Source: Draconibacterium mangrovi_A (GTDB taxonomy: Bacteria > Bacteroidota > Bacteroidia > Bacteroidales > Prolixibacteraceae). From it: a DNA stretch of 64,000 nucleotides. Every line of letters starts with the position of its first letter. Position 1 is the first letter of the stretch. The translations under genes and the position numbers were made by a program. This document shows, piece by piece, positions 10,001 to 17,519 of this stretch. The notes beneath the pieces are model-generated. The model was not told the origin of the DNA and made no database searches. It saw only the letters and a program-made list of their open reading frames with translations. Where the stretch lies: assembly GCF_037646455.1 (NCBI RefSeq), contig NZ_JBBIXN010000010.1, positions 1 to 64,000 on the forward strand. The letters run 5' to 3'.

Positions 10001-10903
10001 TAAAAAAATGATAAACAAAGCCCTTCGTTTTCTGAAAAAATACCAAACAAGGAGTAGTAGCAGTAAGATTGTTAAGGATACGGTAATGGTAACATCTTTT
10101 TTAATCCGGTCTTCATTTTGCAGGGCGACCAAAGTGCCACTTAAAACATAAGGCTCGATACCGGCGTATATTTTTTCCTGCTTTAATTCCTTTAAATGTT
10201 TGCTGATTACATCAAAAAAATACCGGTTTGCCTCGGGGCTGTTTCCCTTTTTCAAGTTTGCAAATAAGAACATATCGGACTTTTCGGTATTGAAAATATG
10301 CCCTTTGTAGGTAGTAAAGTCTTTGCTGAAATTAAAGGCGTCAACCTTTTTCAATCCCATTCCGGAAAGGTTAAACGGGTCCTCTAAAAAGAATTGCGAA
10401 GAAACAAATCCGATAGGCGACAGCAGGCTTTTATAACCCGCATCAACTGTATTTTTTATCGAGTCAGGTTGAAGTTTTCGGTCAATTTCTTCATAATCGG
10501 ACGAGTCGAGAAAGAGGGGTAAATTATTTCTTACAATATCCATTACGCTCATTAAATCCGACTCACTAATCCCGTACCGCTGATTACTTAGTAAAGTACG
10601 AATCGAATCCGCCTCAAGAATTGAAATCAAATCGTTTGAAAAATCAACCAATTGCTCCACCGATGTCGAATCGTAATCTTTATGAATAGTGAAGATGATT
10701 TTATTCATTAAAGTCGATTCGTTCATAATATAGCGTAATTGTGCACTATTGCCCGAGTCAGGAAAGAATCGGGATACATCTTCATTAAACCGGAGCCGGG
10801 TTATGGAAAAAACAGAAGCAAAAACTACAATGGCAATTGTGGTAATTGAAAAGATCTTGTGCTTTAATACAAAATTATGTATGTGTAAAAGAACATTTCC
10901 CAT
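7064..10903 (-). CDS. MMPL exporter - acyltransferase - methyltransferase fusion
   Basis: A 1279-residue three-part protein. Residues 1-805 form an RND/MMPL-type transporter with two symmetric halves, each a large periplasmic loop plus membrane helices, with conserved VDYS (337-340) and IDYG (725-728) in the transmembrane cores. Residues ~860-1040 are a PlsC-type acyltransferase with NHQSHID (898-904) and FPEGTRS (965-971). Residues ~1075-1279 are a class I SAM methyltransferase with DLGCGYG (1109-1115). In aryl polyene clusters an MMPL protein and a glycerolipid-type acyltransferase are separate or fused genes; they are thought to attach the polyene to lipid and move it across the inner membrane. 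ATG and upstream stop share one base (TAATG). Confidence 0.92.
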   Translation of the reverse strand: MGNVLLHIHNFVLKHKIFSITTIAIVVFASVFSITRLRFNEDVSRFFPDSGNSAQLRYIMNESTLMNKIIFTIHKDYDSTSVEQLVDFSNDLISILEADSIRTLLSNQRYGISESDLMSVMDIVRNNLPLFLDSSDYEEIDRKLQPDSIKNTVDAGYKSLLSPIGFVSSQFFLEDPFNLSGMGLKKVDAFNFSKDFTTYKGHIFNTEKSDMFLFANLKKGNSPEANRYFFDVISKHLKELKQEKIYAGIEPYVLSGTLVALQNEDRIKKDVTITVSLTILLLLLLVWYFFRKRRALFIIFLPTLLGSVVALGTLSLFSKEISLMSLGIGAILMGMTVDYSLHIYSHYRQYGSIKKMLMQVSSPIILSTITTMSAFYVLNLVRSQVLSDLGIFSALSIFFAAIFALTLLPVLIKTDKNPEPGNTFFDSLSNSKIYDNKRLRLLLFILTGIFLVVGGNVPFDSDMMKSNYISKETAIAENHTSKFVEQTSDNLYIITHGKNLDSVLKSNSEVNFLLDSLKEKGVINNYLSVNNLIKPNAEQEKKIADWKDYWSEKFGKTRTELESEAAIVGLKNNAFKKFYHLVEKDYHNLSETDREKLLDLLFSDFIVRNDSMIAAISVVKVDEIEAAKSIIDAGLHSNSWSYNSRAFVNNLILGIKNSFSNIVYISLIVVFMILLLYFGRIELTLITMVPILFGFIWIEGIMSLLNMNYNIFNIIVLSFIFGLGIDYGIFITKGVLQKYAYNQAVVVEYRVSILLSYLTTTIGMGSLILAKHPALHSIAIMAIIGISSTLLIAYTIQPALLKFLLYNKGEKRKSPVTLTDFIFSLLGLTEFVLGAVFLSLTAVIFRIIPVAIKTKKIWFHILLQKFAKGILYLHPVSSKKIINEHGEDFRKPAVIIANHQSHIDIMMILLLHPKILILTNDRNWNNKLFGFIIKYADFLPVSIHHEELINKLRPKVSEGYSIMIFPEGTRSADGVLKPFHRGAFLLARELNLEILPVILHGIGTMLSKEEFFVHKGHILIKVLPRLTINSGDYGKSLLKQSRNVFRYFSSEYNKLRKEIETPGYYRNTVLSSYLFRSPQIEWYMKIKIRMEDNYTYYHNLIPMEATISDLGCGYGFLIHTLAQCSEQRKFVGVDFDCDKIAVAKNNALTNNKTRFYCCDLTDYEPEESDVFILNDVLHYLSAKDRSDLLRKVYSKMNNNGSIVIRDGDKDLKHKHKITELSEVISTSIKFNKANFRDLDFLSRQEIISLTKELGAHLEIADNTRYTSNITYIIRKEPDE

Positions 10904-12108
10904 TATAACACGCGTTGCTTGATTTTAATAAATACCATGGTAAGACCCCATGTCAATAATCCGGATAATATTCCAAAAATGAAACTCCCTACCAAATAAT
11001 ACAGAATACTGTTGCCCAGCGCAGTTAGTGCGTTATATACACCTTCATTTATTATGAAATCTGCAATGTGAAAAATATTGGAAATTCTGTCGAAAGTCCC
11101 GTTGTAAACCAAATAACCTGTTTGATAACTCATGTAAATAAGTATCGGGATCATTGGTGGAATACTAATGTTTGAAGCCAGTAAAACCAACGCTTTGTTT
11201 AATTTCAATCGGTGTGCAAAAAGCGCAGCGAGCATCATCTGAAATCCCCAGAACGGAACTATTCCCATAAATACTCCAAATCCCATTGCTGAAGCTATTT
11301 TAAACGGAGTTTCGTTGTGCTTTTTGAGTACATCCTTTATAATAGAAACGATGTTATTTTCTGAAAAATATTTGAAAAGATTACGCGGATGGATGTATAA
11401 AAAGGCTATCAGAAATAAAACGGTATTTAATATACTAATGCGCACAAAATCGGTTACCGGTTTAAAATGGGAAACACGTAATTCAGGCGTTTCATAGTGA
11501 ATCTTAATAGGTATGTTTTTCACTTTGATGTAATTCCATTGGGTTCGGACAAGGACTTCGACTTCAAATTCAAATCTATTGGTCTTAAAATGGATATCTT
11601 TCATCAGTTCTATCGGATACAGTCTGAAACCGGACTGCGTATCTTCGAGTTTATCGCCTGTTTCCACCCAGTACCAGAAATTTGAAAAACGATTACCAAA
11701 TGAACTTTTCCCCGGAACATTTGTGGCATTCATATTTCGCGCGCCAACAATTAAAGAGGGGCCATTATGTATCACATCCTTAATAAATTCAGGAATATCA
11801 TTCGCAAAATGTTGTCCATCCGAATCGAGCGTAATCACATACTTATAACCATTTTGCAGCGCATACTTAAATGCACGTCTGATACTGTATCCTTTCCCTT
11901 TATTAACTGGGTTTACAATGACCACAATTTTATCTCCAAATGTTTTAAGAATCTCGGAAGTATTATCAGTAGAACCGTCATTTACAACCAGTAGATTTTC
12001 CGCAATCGGCAGAACTTCGTTAATAATCGTGGCAACAGTTCTATTGTTGTTGTAAGTTGGAATAACAACAAGAGTCTCGGATAATATTGCTGAATATTTT
12101 TCTTCCAT
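10903..12108 (-). CDS. GT2 glycosyltransferase fused to DUF2062
   Basis: Residues ~10-235 are a family 2 glycosyltransferase (VIPTYNN at 15-21, NDGSTDN at 43-49, metal-binding DSDGQ at 95-99) of the dolichol-phosphate-mannose-synthase-like type. Residues ~255-395 are the hydrophobic DUF2062 domain, with several predicted membrane helices. This fusion recurs in aryl polyene and flexirubin clusters. It may glycosylate a lipid carrier or the polyene lipid at the cytoplasmic membrane face; the sugar is unknown. It starts one base inside the dehydratase stop codon and shares one base with the exporter start, so it is tightly coupled in the operon. Confidence 0.9.
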   Translation of the reverse strand: MEEKYSAILSETLVVIPTYNNNRTVATIINEVLPIAENLLVVNDGSTDNTSEILKTFGDKIVVIVNPVNKGKGYSIRRAFKYALQNGYKYVITLDSDGQHFANDIPEFIKDVIHNGPSLIVGARNMNATNVPGKSSFGNRFSNFWYWVETGDKLEDTQSGFRLYPIELMKDIHFKTNRFEFEVEVLVRTQWNYIKVKNIPIKIHYETPELRVSHFKPVTDFVRISILNTVLFLIAFLYIHPRNLFKYFSENNIVSIIKDVLKKHNETPFKIASAMGFGVFMGIVPFWGFQMMLAALFAHRLKLNKALVLLASNISIPPMIPILIYMSYQTGYLVYNGTFDRISNIFHIADFIINEGVYNALTALGNSILYYLVGSFIFGILSGLLTWGLTMVFIKIKQRVL

Positions 12109-12473
12109 TACTGGACAAAGTCGATTCCGGTTAATTTAGCGAAAAGCTGGTCGTTATTCTTAATAATTGCGTTTACTTTCAGATCCGGTGAATCCTCGTT
12201 TTGTAAAACCGATAATTCAACAAACACTTCGTCCACTTCATCGAGAATGACCATTCCAACGAATTTTATACTTTTAGCCGTTTTCAATTCGAATGTTTTC
12301 TTAAAGTGCCGGTTTATTATTTCACGAACCAACTCTATTTCTACAACTCCGGGCAATATCGATTTGTCGGGAAAGTGCCCGGAAAAAACCGCGTGCTCCC
12401 TTTTTAATTTAACTGAAGCTGTTATCTTGTTTTGATTTTCTTCAATATGTGTTATTTCAAAAGCTCTATCCAA
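12108..12473 (-). CDS. Hotdog-fold 3-hydroxyacyl-ACP dehydratase-like protein
   Basis: At 121 residues this is the length of a single hotdog domain. The segment HFPDKSILPGV (from about residue 34) matches the FabZ/FabA active-site loop HFPxxPxxPGV, although the usual Pro is replaced by Lys-Ser. The family removes water from 3-hydroxyacyl-ACP to give the trans-2-enoyl chain, the step that creates each conjugated double bond. It is one of two hotdog proteins in the cluster (the other at 24641), matching the two dehydratase partners known in aryl polyene pathways. Confidence 0.85.
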   Translation of the reverse strand: MDRAFEITHIEENQNKITASVKLKREHAVFSGHFPDKSILPGVVEIELVREIINRHFKKTFELKTAKSIKFVGMVILDEVDEVFVELSVLQNEDSPDLKVNAIIKNNDQLFAKLTGIDFVQ

Positions 12474-12480
12474 ACTGTAT

Positions 12481-13110
12481 TTATTTTATGTAATTCAAAT
12501 TTAGCTTTAAAGGAATACCAAAATGTTTTATGGTTACATTTCCGGGAATATTATTTTCGTATTCCTTTAACTCAATCGTTACTTTCTTCCTAAAGAAAGA
12601 AGCATATTTAATTGTTTCTATTTTATTATTGTTGTTGAAAAAATAGGAGTACCGGAATTTCCCTTTTTTGCATTTTTGCATATATGTTTTGTTCTTTCCC
12701 GAAAAATATTTCTTACAATCCGTTTCTTTGAAATGCAAAAACAACAACCTGAAATCGGTGCTCAAAGTATTGATGATTGATTTCCGGTTAAGTTCATCTA
12801 TAATGTATTCAGTGGTCACAGTTCCGTTTTTGTCTAATTTCAAGTCGAAAAATTTTAAGCCAAACTCCGACATGAAAATCATTCTGACATCTTTTGTTTC
12901 GGGATATTCTTTAAAAAACATGAGCCCGGAGTATTCCTTGTTAAAGAATGTGATTCTGGCTTTGTATAAAGCTTTATTTAATTTCCACGACAGGCCTGTT
13001 GCCTCGTTTGCGAGATCGTCAGTTTTTTTATACCTCAGATGTAAATTTGAACACGACTGAAATACAAGTACAAGAGATGCTATTACTGCTATTTTTAATG
13101 TCCATTTCAA
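12481..13110 (-). CDS. Probable lipoprotein, LolB/DUF3261-like
   Basis: The start is a TTG at 13110; no ATG lies before the signal sequence, and TTG gives a clean lipoprotein signal peptide ending FQSC (Cys20), a relaxed lipobox acceptable in Bacteroidota. The remaining ~190 residues have alternating beta-strand character like the LolB/DUF3261 proteins found in aryl polyene clusters, but I cannot confirm the family by eye. It sits 6 bp after the LolA-like gene. Together they could form a dedicated carrier and outer-membrane acceptor for the polyene lipid, a model based on neighbours. Confidence 0.75.
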   Translation of the reverse strand: MKWTLKIAVIASLVLVFQSCSNLHLRYKKTDDLANEATGLSWKLNKALYKARITFFNKEYSGLMFFKEYPETKDVRMIFMSEFGLKFFDLKLDKNGTVTTEYIIDELNRKSIINTLSTDFRLLFLHFKETDCKKYFSGKNKTYMQKCKKGKFRYSYFFNNNNKIETIKYASFFRKKVTIELKEYENNIPGNVTIKHFGIPLKLNLNYIK

Positions 13111-13116
13111 TTTTAA

Positions 13117-13758
13117 TCAATTTATTATTATGTCTGAATCAGAAACGGGAGTATTTATTTTTCTGTTTTGGAAAGTGATTTCAGTATAATCATCAGCACT
13201 TTCTTCCATGACGATTTGTGAAACCATAAAATCATCCTTGCCGAGGTATAATTTTATTCGGTTTATAAAACGTTTGAACTCGTTGTTTTTCGGTTCCAAT
13301 TCTACCAGGTATTGTTTGTTATTCTGTAACATGGTTACGTTGAACATTGGGCTTGACATAATAGACCCGTTAATCATCCCCGAAATAATATTGTTTATCT
13401 CGCTGAAAATTTCATTTGAGTTGGCATCGTGTTCGGTAACTTTCCCATCGTTATTTATGGTTAATTTTGAATCTATAAACGAGATTTGGTAAATGTAAGG
13501 TTCTAAATACGACCATTTTATATTTGAAGGTTTCGAAAAGATAAATTTGCCCTTGCTTACGATATCTTCTTCCAAAACGGTAAGATGTTTAGTTTGAACA
13601 AAATCACTCCGGATTGTGCGCGTGATTTTTGCAACAGAATCAAGCTTCTGAATTACCGCTTCGTAATCCTGGACAACCTGCTCAAACTTAGTTTCCTGTC
13701 CGTATGTTGCAATAACATAAAATATTAATACTATAACAATGGAAATTCGCTGAATCAT
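13117..13758 (-). CDS. LolA-like outer-membrane lipoprotein carrier
   Basis: The start at 13758 is chosen because its ATG overlaps the TGA of the upstream gene (ATGA) and leads straight into a signal peptide ending near TYGQ; the longer reading from 13800 would bury that start. The mature protein shows LolA features: an SDFVQTKHL strand, then KGKFIFSKPSNIKWSY, the characteristic Phe-rich strand and K-P-x-x-x-W. LolA shuttles lipidated cargo across the periplasm. A cluster-specific copy is a standard part of aryl polyene and flexirubin loci and probably carries the polyene lipid rather than lipoproteins. Confidence 0.88.
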   Translation of the reverse strand: MIQRISIVIVLIFYVIATYGQETKFEQVVQDYEAVIQKLDSVAKITRTIRSDFVQTKHLTVLEEDIVSKGKFIFSKPSNIKWSYLEPYIYQISFIDSKLTINNDGKVTEHDANSNEIFSEINNIISGMINGSIMSSPMFNVTMLQNNKQYLVELEPKNNEFKRFINRIKLYLGKDDFMVSQIVMEESADDYTEITFQNRKINTPVSDSDIIIN

Positions 13759-14510
13759 ATATTTTGTATTGTAATAAATTCTAATCCTTTCTTTTTGCAC
13801 GATTCTATAAAACTATCAACTATTTCAACTAATGCAATATGGGTGTCGTGAAAAAGTATAATCTCCCCGCCAGTTATCTTTTTATTTAGTTTCTTCAGTA
13901 GTTTTTCATTTCTTCTTACGGTATCAAATGTGCGTACATTCCAGCCTATAGCTTTCAGATTCATTTTCTTCACAGCTTTGGCAATTGACGGATTTGTTAC
14001 CCCAAATGGCGGCCGAAAATAAACGTTCTTCTGTTTTGCTATTTCCTCAATAAGGATATTTGTTTTGTCGAGCTCATTACAAATATTCGTGACTGAATAT
14101 ATAGGGAAATAATTTGAATGGTGATACGAGTGGTTGCCCAGTATATGCCCCTCGGCAACAATACGCTGTGCAAGTTCTTTGTTCTTTTCTATTTTCTCCC
14201 CGATACAAAAAAAACTGGCCTTAACATTGTGTCTTTCCAACACCGCTAATAATTGAGGGGTAACTTCGGAATCTGGTCCGTCATCAAAGGTTAAAGCAAC
14301 TTTTGTTTTATCGTTAAGCTGGTTCTTAACCGGCATGTAATATTGAAGTCGCAAATAAGAAGAACCGGCAATTAACAGAATTAAATATGCAATAAATGAT
14401 AATACGAGGGGATAAAAAGGTATATGGTTTACATATACCAAAACCATAAGAACAATTAGTACACACAAATACAACAGCAGAACTTTTTTATGTGTGCTGA
14501 GTGCTTTCAT
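13755..14510 (-). CDS. Membrane-anchored polysaccharide deacetylase-like (NodB) protein
   Basis: Two hydrophobic helices (residues ~9-27 and ~31-50) precede a NodB domain. Motif 1 is TFDDGPD with Asp76/Asp77, motif 2 is HSYHH (residues 127-131, metal-binding histidines), motif 3 is RPPFG, and the C-terminal LFHDTH is present, so the metal site looks intact. The domain hydrolyses N- or O-acyl groups from sugars outside the cytoplasm. In this cluster it may trim the sugar added by the GT2-DUF2062 protein; that is inference. It overlaps both neighbours by 4 bp (ATGA), strongly implying coupled translation. Confidence 0.88.
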   Translation of the reverse strand: MKALSTHKKVLLLYLCVLIVLMVLVYVNHIPFYPLVLSFIAYLILLIAGSSYLRLQYYMPVKNQLNDKTKVALTFDDGPDSEVTPQLLAVLERHNVKASFFCIGEKIEKNKELAQRIVAEGHILGNHSYHHSNYFPIYSVTNICNELDKTNILIEEIAKQKNVYFRPPFGVTNPSIAKAVKKMNLKAIGWNVRTFDTVRRNEKLLKKLNKKITGGEIILFHDTHIALVEIVDSFIESCKKKGLEFITIQNI

Positions 14511-15427
14511 GCTTTCTCTACGATTATTGCTGATTTGGCGCCTCTGGGATATTTATTGATTACCAAAATACGCTGGTAAGTTCCGTTTTCAACTACCGGA
14601 AATTTTATGGATTGACTTTTAAGAATTTCACAGGCCCATACGACAAGCAAGGCTGCAACAGTAGGATAATCTCCTGTGAATCCGGAAGCCATTATTTGAT
14701 TCGAAAAATCAGGCAATTTCAGGCTTGTTCCATTAATTAAGAAATCGAAATCGTTATGTATTAATTTGTTTTCTTCCAGAATACTAAAGACGAAATCGTT
14801 AAGATTTGTATTCTTAAAATCAAGATTTATTGAGCGTATTACAGCAAAACTACTGTCTGTTTTAACTTTCGAAATATAAAGATAGGCGGCTCCTTCTCCT
14901 TTCGGCTTACACGATAATCCTTCTGAAATAGTATCTACAAGACTTGTTTTTTCGTCGGCACCTCCCACCATAATATTCTGAAAGCTCCCTTCTTCAAATC
15001 CAAGGGCAGCATCAATCAATGCATTTTCGAAACTGTTCTGTTCATGGACAAATGTGAAATTTTGGCCTTTAATTCCAAGCAGGAGCGCCAAATTACCGGC
15101 CAACGAATTGTGGGTAGAATTTATGAAAGCCGAGGGATTGGAAAATTGTTCTTTATTCTCCAAAAATGTTTGTAAGAATTTTTCGGTGTCAGAAAGGCAG
15201 CCATAACCTGTGGCTGAATTAATTGCTTCCGGAGCTTCTGTATTGGTGTTTTTAATAGCAGAAAGAGCAGCATAACTGTTCATCTTCATTATACGACTCA
15301 TTCTTCGCAGCTTCGGTGCGGCTATCAGTTCACGATAATCAGGTTCGAACACCTCTGCGCACGATTCTTCAAAATCTTTCAGTTTCGAGATATTTCCTGT
15401 ACCATTTATGTATAGCCTTGTTTCCAT
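14507..15427 (-). CDS. Ketosynthase-like protein lacking the catalytic Cys
   Basis: This 306-residue protein resembles the beta-ketoacyl synthase N-terminal family (Ketoacyl-synt_2 type): it has the PSAFINSTHNSLAGNLALLLG segment typical of KS folds, but the nucleophile position carries no Cys (VHEQNSFENAL) and the second half is short. Such proteins act as chain-length-factor-like partners of active ketosynthases in aryl polyene pathways. It probably pairs with the FabF-type KS at 15451. It overlaps the deacetylase gene by 4 bp. The wording chain-length factor is by analogy. Confidence 0.82.
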   Translation of the reverse strand: METRLYINGTGNISKLKDFEESCAEVFEPDYRELIAAPKLRRMSRIMKMNSYAALSAIKNTNTEAPEAINSATGYGCLSDTEKFLQTFLENKEQFSNPSAFINSTHNSLAGNLALLLGIKGQNFTFVHEQNSFENALIDAALGFEEGSFQNIMVGGADEKTSLVDTISEGLSCKPKGEGAAYLYISKVKTDSSFAVIRSINLDFKNTNLNDFVFSILEENKLIHNDFDFLINGTSLKLPDFSNQIMASGFTGDYPTVAALLVVWACEILKSQSIKFPVVENGTYQRILVINKYPRGAKSAIIVEKA

Positions 15428-15450
15428 ATTATCAATAACAGTTGAATGGT

Positions 15451-16638
15451 CTAATTCATCCGGCTAAAAACGAGTGTTGTATTATTTCCGCCAAAACCAA
15501 AAGAATTGGAAATTACATTTCGTGTTGTGTATTCTTTAAAATGGGTAAGCGGAGTAAGTCTCATGCCTTCTATTTTTGTTTTGAAATTAAGATTGGAAGG
15601 GATCATTTCTTTTTGAATAGCTACAACAGAGATAACGGCCTCAAGTGCCCCGGAGGCAGCTAAAGTGTGGCCTGTAAATGCTTTAGTTGAGCTAAAAAAT
15701 ATATCTGTATTATCAAATAAACGGTTTATAGCAGTTGATTCAGAGGCATCATTGTTTTCGGTTCCGGTTCCGTGAGCGTTAATGTAATCAATGTGTGCGG
15801 TAGTGATTTTTGCCATTTGCAATGCCTTTGTCATGGCTTGAAACGCTCCTTCGCCATTTGGCGATGAGGCTGTTTGATGATAGGCCTCGTTTACGTTGGA
15901 ATATCCTGCTAATTTCGCAAGGACCTTAATATTTCGTTTTTGTGCTACTTTGCTATTCTCCAACACTATATAGGCAGCTGCTTCACCCAGATTGAGCCCT
16001 TTTCGTTCGGCATCAAAGGGTTTGCAATGCGCTTCGTCCAAAATCATAAGGCTTTTGAACCCGTTTAACGTAAATTTTGATAAAGCATCTGAACCTCCGG
16101 CAATTACCCTGTCGACTAAACCGGCTTTTATTAATCTTGCTCCAACAATTATTGCATTCGAAGAAGAAGAACAAGCAGTACTCAGCGTTAGTACATTGTT
16201 GTTCAATCCAAAAACTGCCGCAACTTCTGATGAATGATTACCGCAAGGATGAATTTGTGCGATTTCCAGATTTTGGGCATTCTTAAAGTCGAAATAACAA
16301 TTTTCGGTTGTATCCATTCCTCCCACGGTAGTTGAAGAAACGAAGCTTGTACTCTCTATTAATTTCTCGTCTAACTTTGCACATTTTACGGCTTCTGATA
16401 CTGCAAGAGAGGAAAGTAATGTTGTTCGGGAATGTTTCCCTTTTACCGGGCTCATTCGTTGTAATTCGTCGTTCGTTAATTTTATTTCACCAACCGGATA
16501 AATGTTTGCCAGGTTACTTTTCAGAACAGACATAGCTGTAATGCCATGTCTGCTGTTTTTTAGGGAGTCGTATATCTGGTCAACAGTATTCCCGATAGCA
16601 GAAATTGCACCTATCCCGGTAATTACAACTTCATTCAT
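15451..16638 (-). CDS. FabF-type beta-ketoacyl-ACP synthase (KS1)
   Basis: A 395-residue condensing enzyme with the full Cys-His-His triad: Cys156 in STACSSSS, His289 in NAHGTGTE and His324 in FTGHTLAA. It should extend the aryl-acyl or enoyl-ACP with malonyl-ACP. It is one of three intact-type KS genes in the operon and lies between the Cys-less KS-like protein and the ACP, so it is the best candidate for the main elongating KS with a KS/CLF-like partner. The short 6-bp gap to the ACP gene supports coordinated production. Confidence 0.92.
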   Translation of the reverse strand: MNEVVITGIGAISAIGNTVDQIYDSLKNSRHGITAMSVLKSNLANIYPVGEIKLTNDELQRMSPVKGKHSRTTLLSSLAVSEAVKCAKLDEKLIESTSFVSSTTVGGMDTTENCYFDFKNAQNLEIAQIHPCGNHSSEVAAVFGLNNNVLTLSTACSSSSNAIIVGARLIKAGLVDRVIAGGSDALSKFTLNGFKSLMILDEAHCKPFDAERKGLNLGEAAAYIVLENSKVAQKRNIKVLAKLAGYSNVNEAYHQTASSPNGEGAFQAMTKALQMAKITTAHIDYINAHGTGTENNDASESTAINRLFDNTDIFFSSTKAFTGHTLAASGALEAVISVVAIQKEMIPSNLNFKTKIEGMRLTPLTHFKEYTTRNVISNSFGFGGNNTTLVFSRMN

Positions 16639-16644
16639 CCTTCA

Positions 16645-16902
16645 TTATTTATCTTTTTCCGATTCTATAAACGCTGCTATGGAATCAATGCTGTAAAAAA
16701 TTTCTTTGCCTTTGGTGGCATCATCTATTTTTATACCATATTCGCGCTCAAGCAAAACAATCAACTCCAAAGCATCAATTGAATCAAGTCCTAATCCATC
16801 GCCGAAAAGAGGGTCAGATGTGCTTATTTCGTTCTCTTCAACTTCCTCAAGATTCAGTGCCTCAATTATTTGTTTTTTTAATTTTTCTTTTAAGTTTTCC
16901 AT
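16645..16902 (-). CDS. Acyl carrier protein (ACP1)
   Basis: An 85-residue acidic protein with the phosphopantetheine site GLDSIDALEL (Ser41), the classic DSxxxxEL pattern of type II ACPs. It should carry the growing polyene chain between KS, FabG and the dehydratases. It is one of two dedicated ACPs in the cluster; the other (22428) has ES in place of DS and sits in the divergent arm, so the two may serve different stages such as elongation and starter loading. Confidence 0.93.
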   Translation of the reverse strand: MENLKEKLKKQIIEALNLEEVEENEISTSDPLFGDGLGLDSIDALELIVLLEREYGIKIDDATKGKEIFYSIDSIAAFIESEKDK

Positions 16903-16949
16903 AATAAGCTTCTTATTGTAAATTACTCATCGTTCAATAAAACTCAATA

Positions 16950-17519
16950 CTATTCTTTTGCCGCAAGATAAAACTCTGCCTGATAAATCCCGTTATTCGC
17001 GTTAAACCATCCGCCAATGCATGCTTCCAGCTTATTCTGACGAAATAAGGAGTTAATGTACAACTCGTTAAATTCTGCGTTATATTTTTCAAATATAAAT
17101 AATGCATTTTCGCCTTTGAAGTTATTGCGTATTGAAATTTCTCCCATTACAATATTCGGAAGAGTATAAACAAACAGCGCCGGACTTGGATAATAATTTT
17201 CTTTATCCGCTATCGATTTTAGGTGTTTGCGGTCGACATCAACTGATGAATCGGAATTTTGGAGAACAATGCCAATTTTATTTTTCTCAGTTTTGTCAAT
17301 TAAATTTTTTGCCTCTTCTGTTCCTAATAACAATTCACTTGCTATAAATCCGAGCTTACTCAAATCATCCATTTTGAAGAACTTGGGATATTTTATCCGT
17401 AAGCTTTTGTAGGCCGAATTTAAAAATTGGTCACTCCCGGAATCGGTGAGTACTTCTTTCCCCTGTACCCGGATTCCTGAATTTGATAATGATATTTGTA
17501 CTACAATATTCAGACTCAT
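16950..17519 (-). CDS. Short ketosynthase-related protein without active site
   Basis: At 189 residues it is less than half a ketosynthase. The central piece PSPALFVYTLPNIVMGE resembles the KS stretch that normally precedes the nucleophile, but neither the Cys motif nor the two His motifs is present. From memory, similar ~190-residue proteins in flexirubin loci are labelled 3-oxoacyl-ACP synthase. It overlaps the next KS gene by 4 bp (ATGA), suggesting a stoichiometric partner of that KS. It may be a degenerate subunit with a structural role rather than a decaying gene, since the frame is intact. Confidence 0.72.
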   Translation of the reverse strand: MSLNIVVQISLSNSGIRVQGKEVLTDSGSDQFLNSAYKSLRIKYPKFFKMDDLSKLGFIASELLLGTEEAKNLIDKTEKNKIGIVLQNSDSSVDVDRKHLKSIADKENYYPSPALFVYTLPNIVMGEISIRNNFKGENALFIFEKYNAEFNELYINSLFRQNKLEACIGGWFNANNGIYQAEFYLAAKE

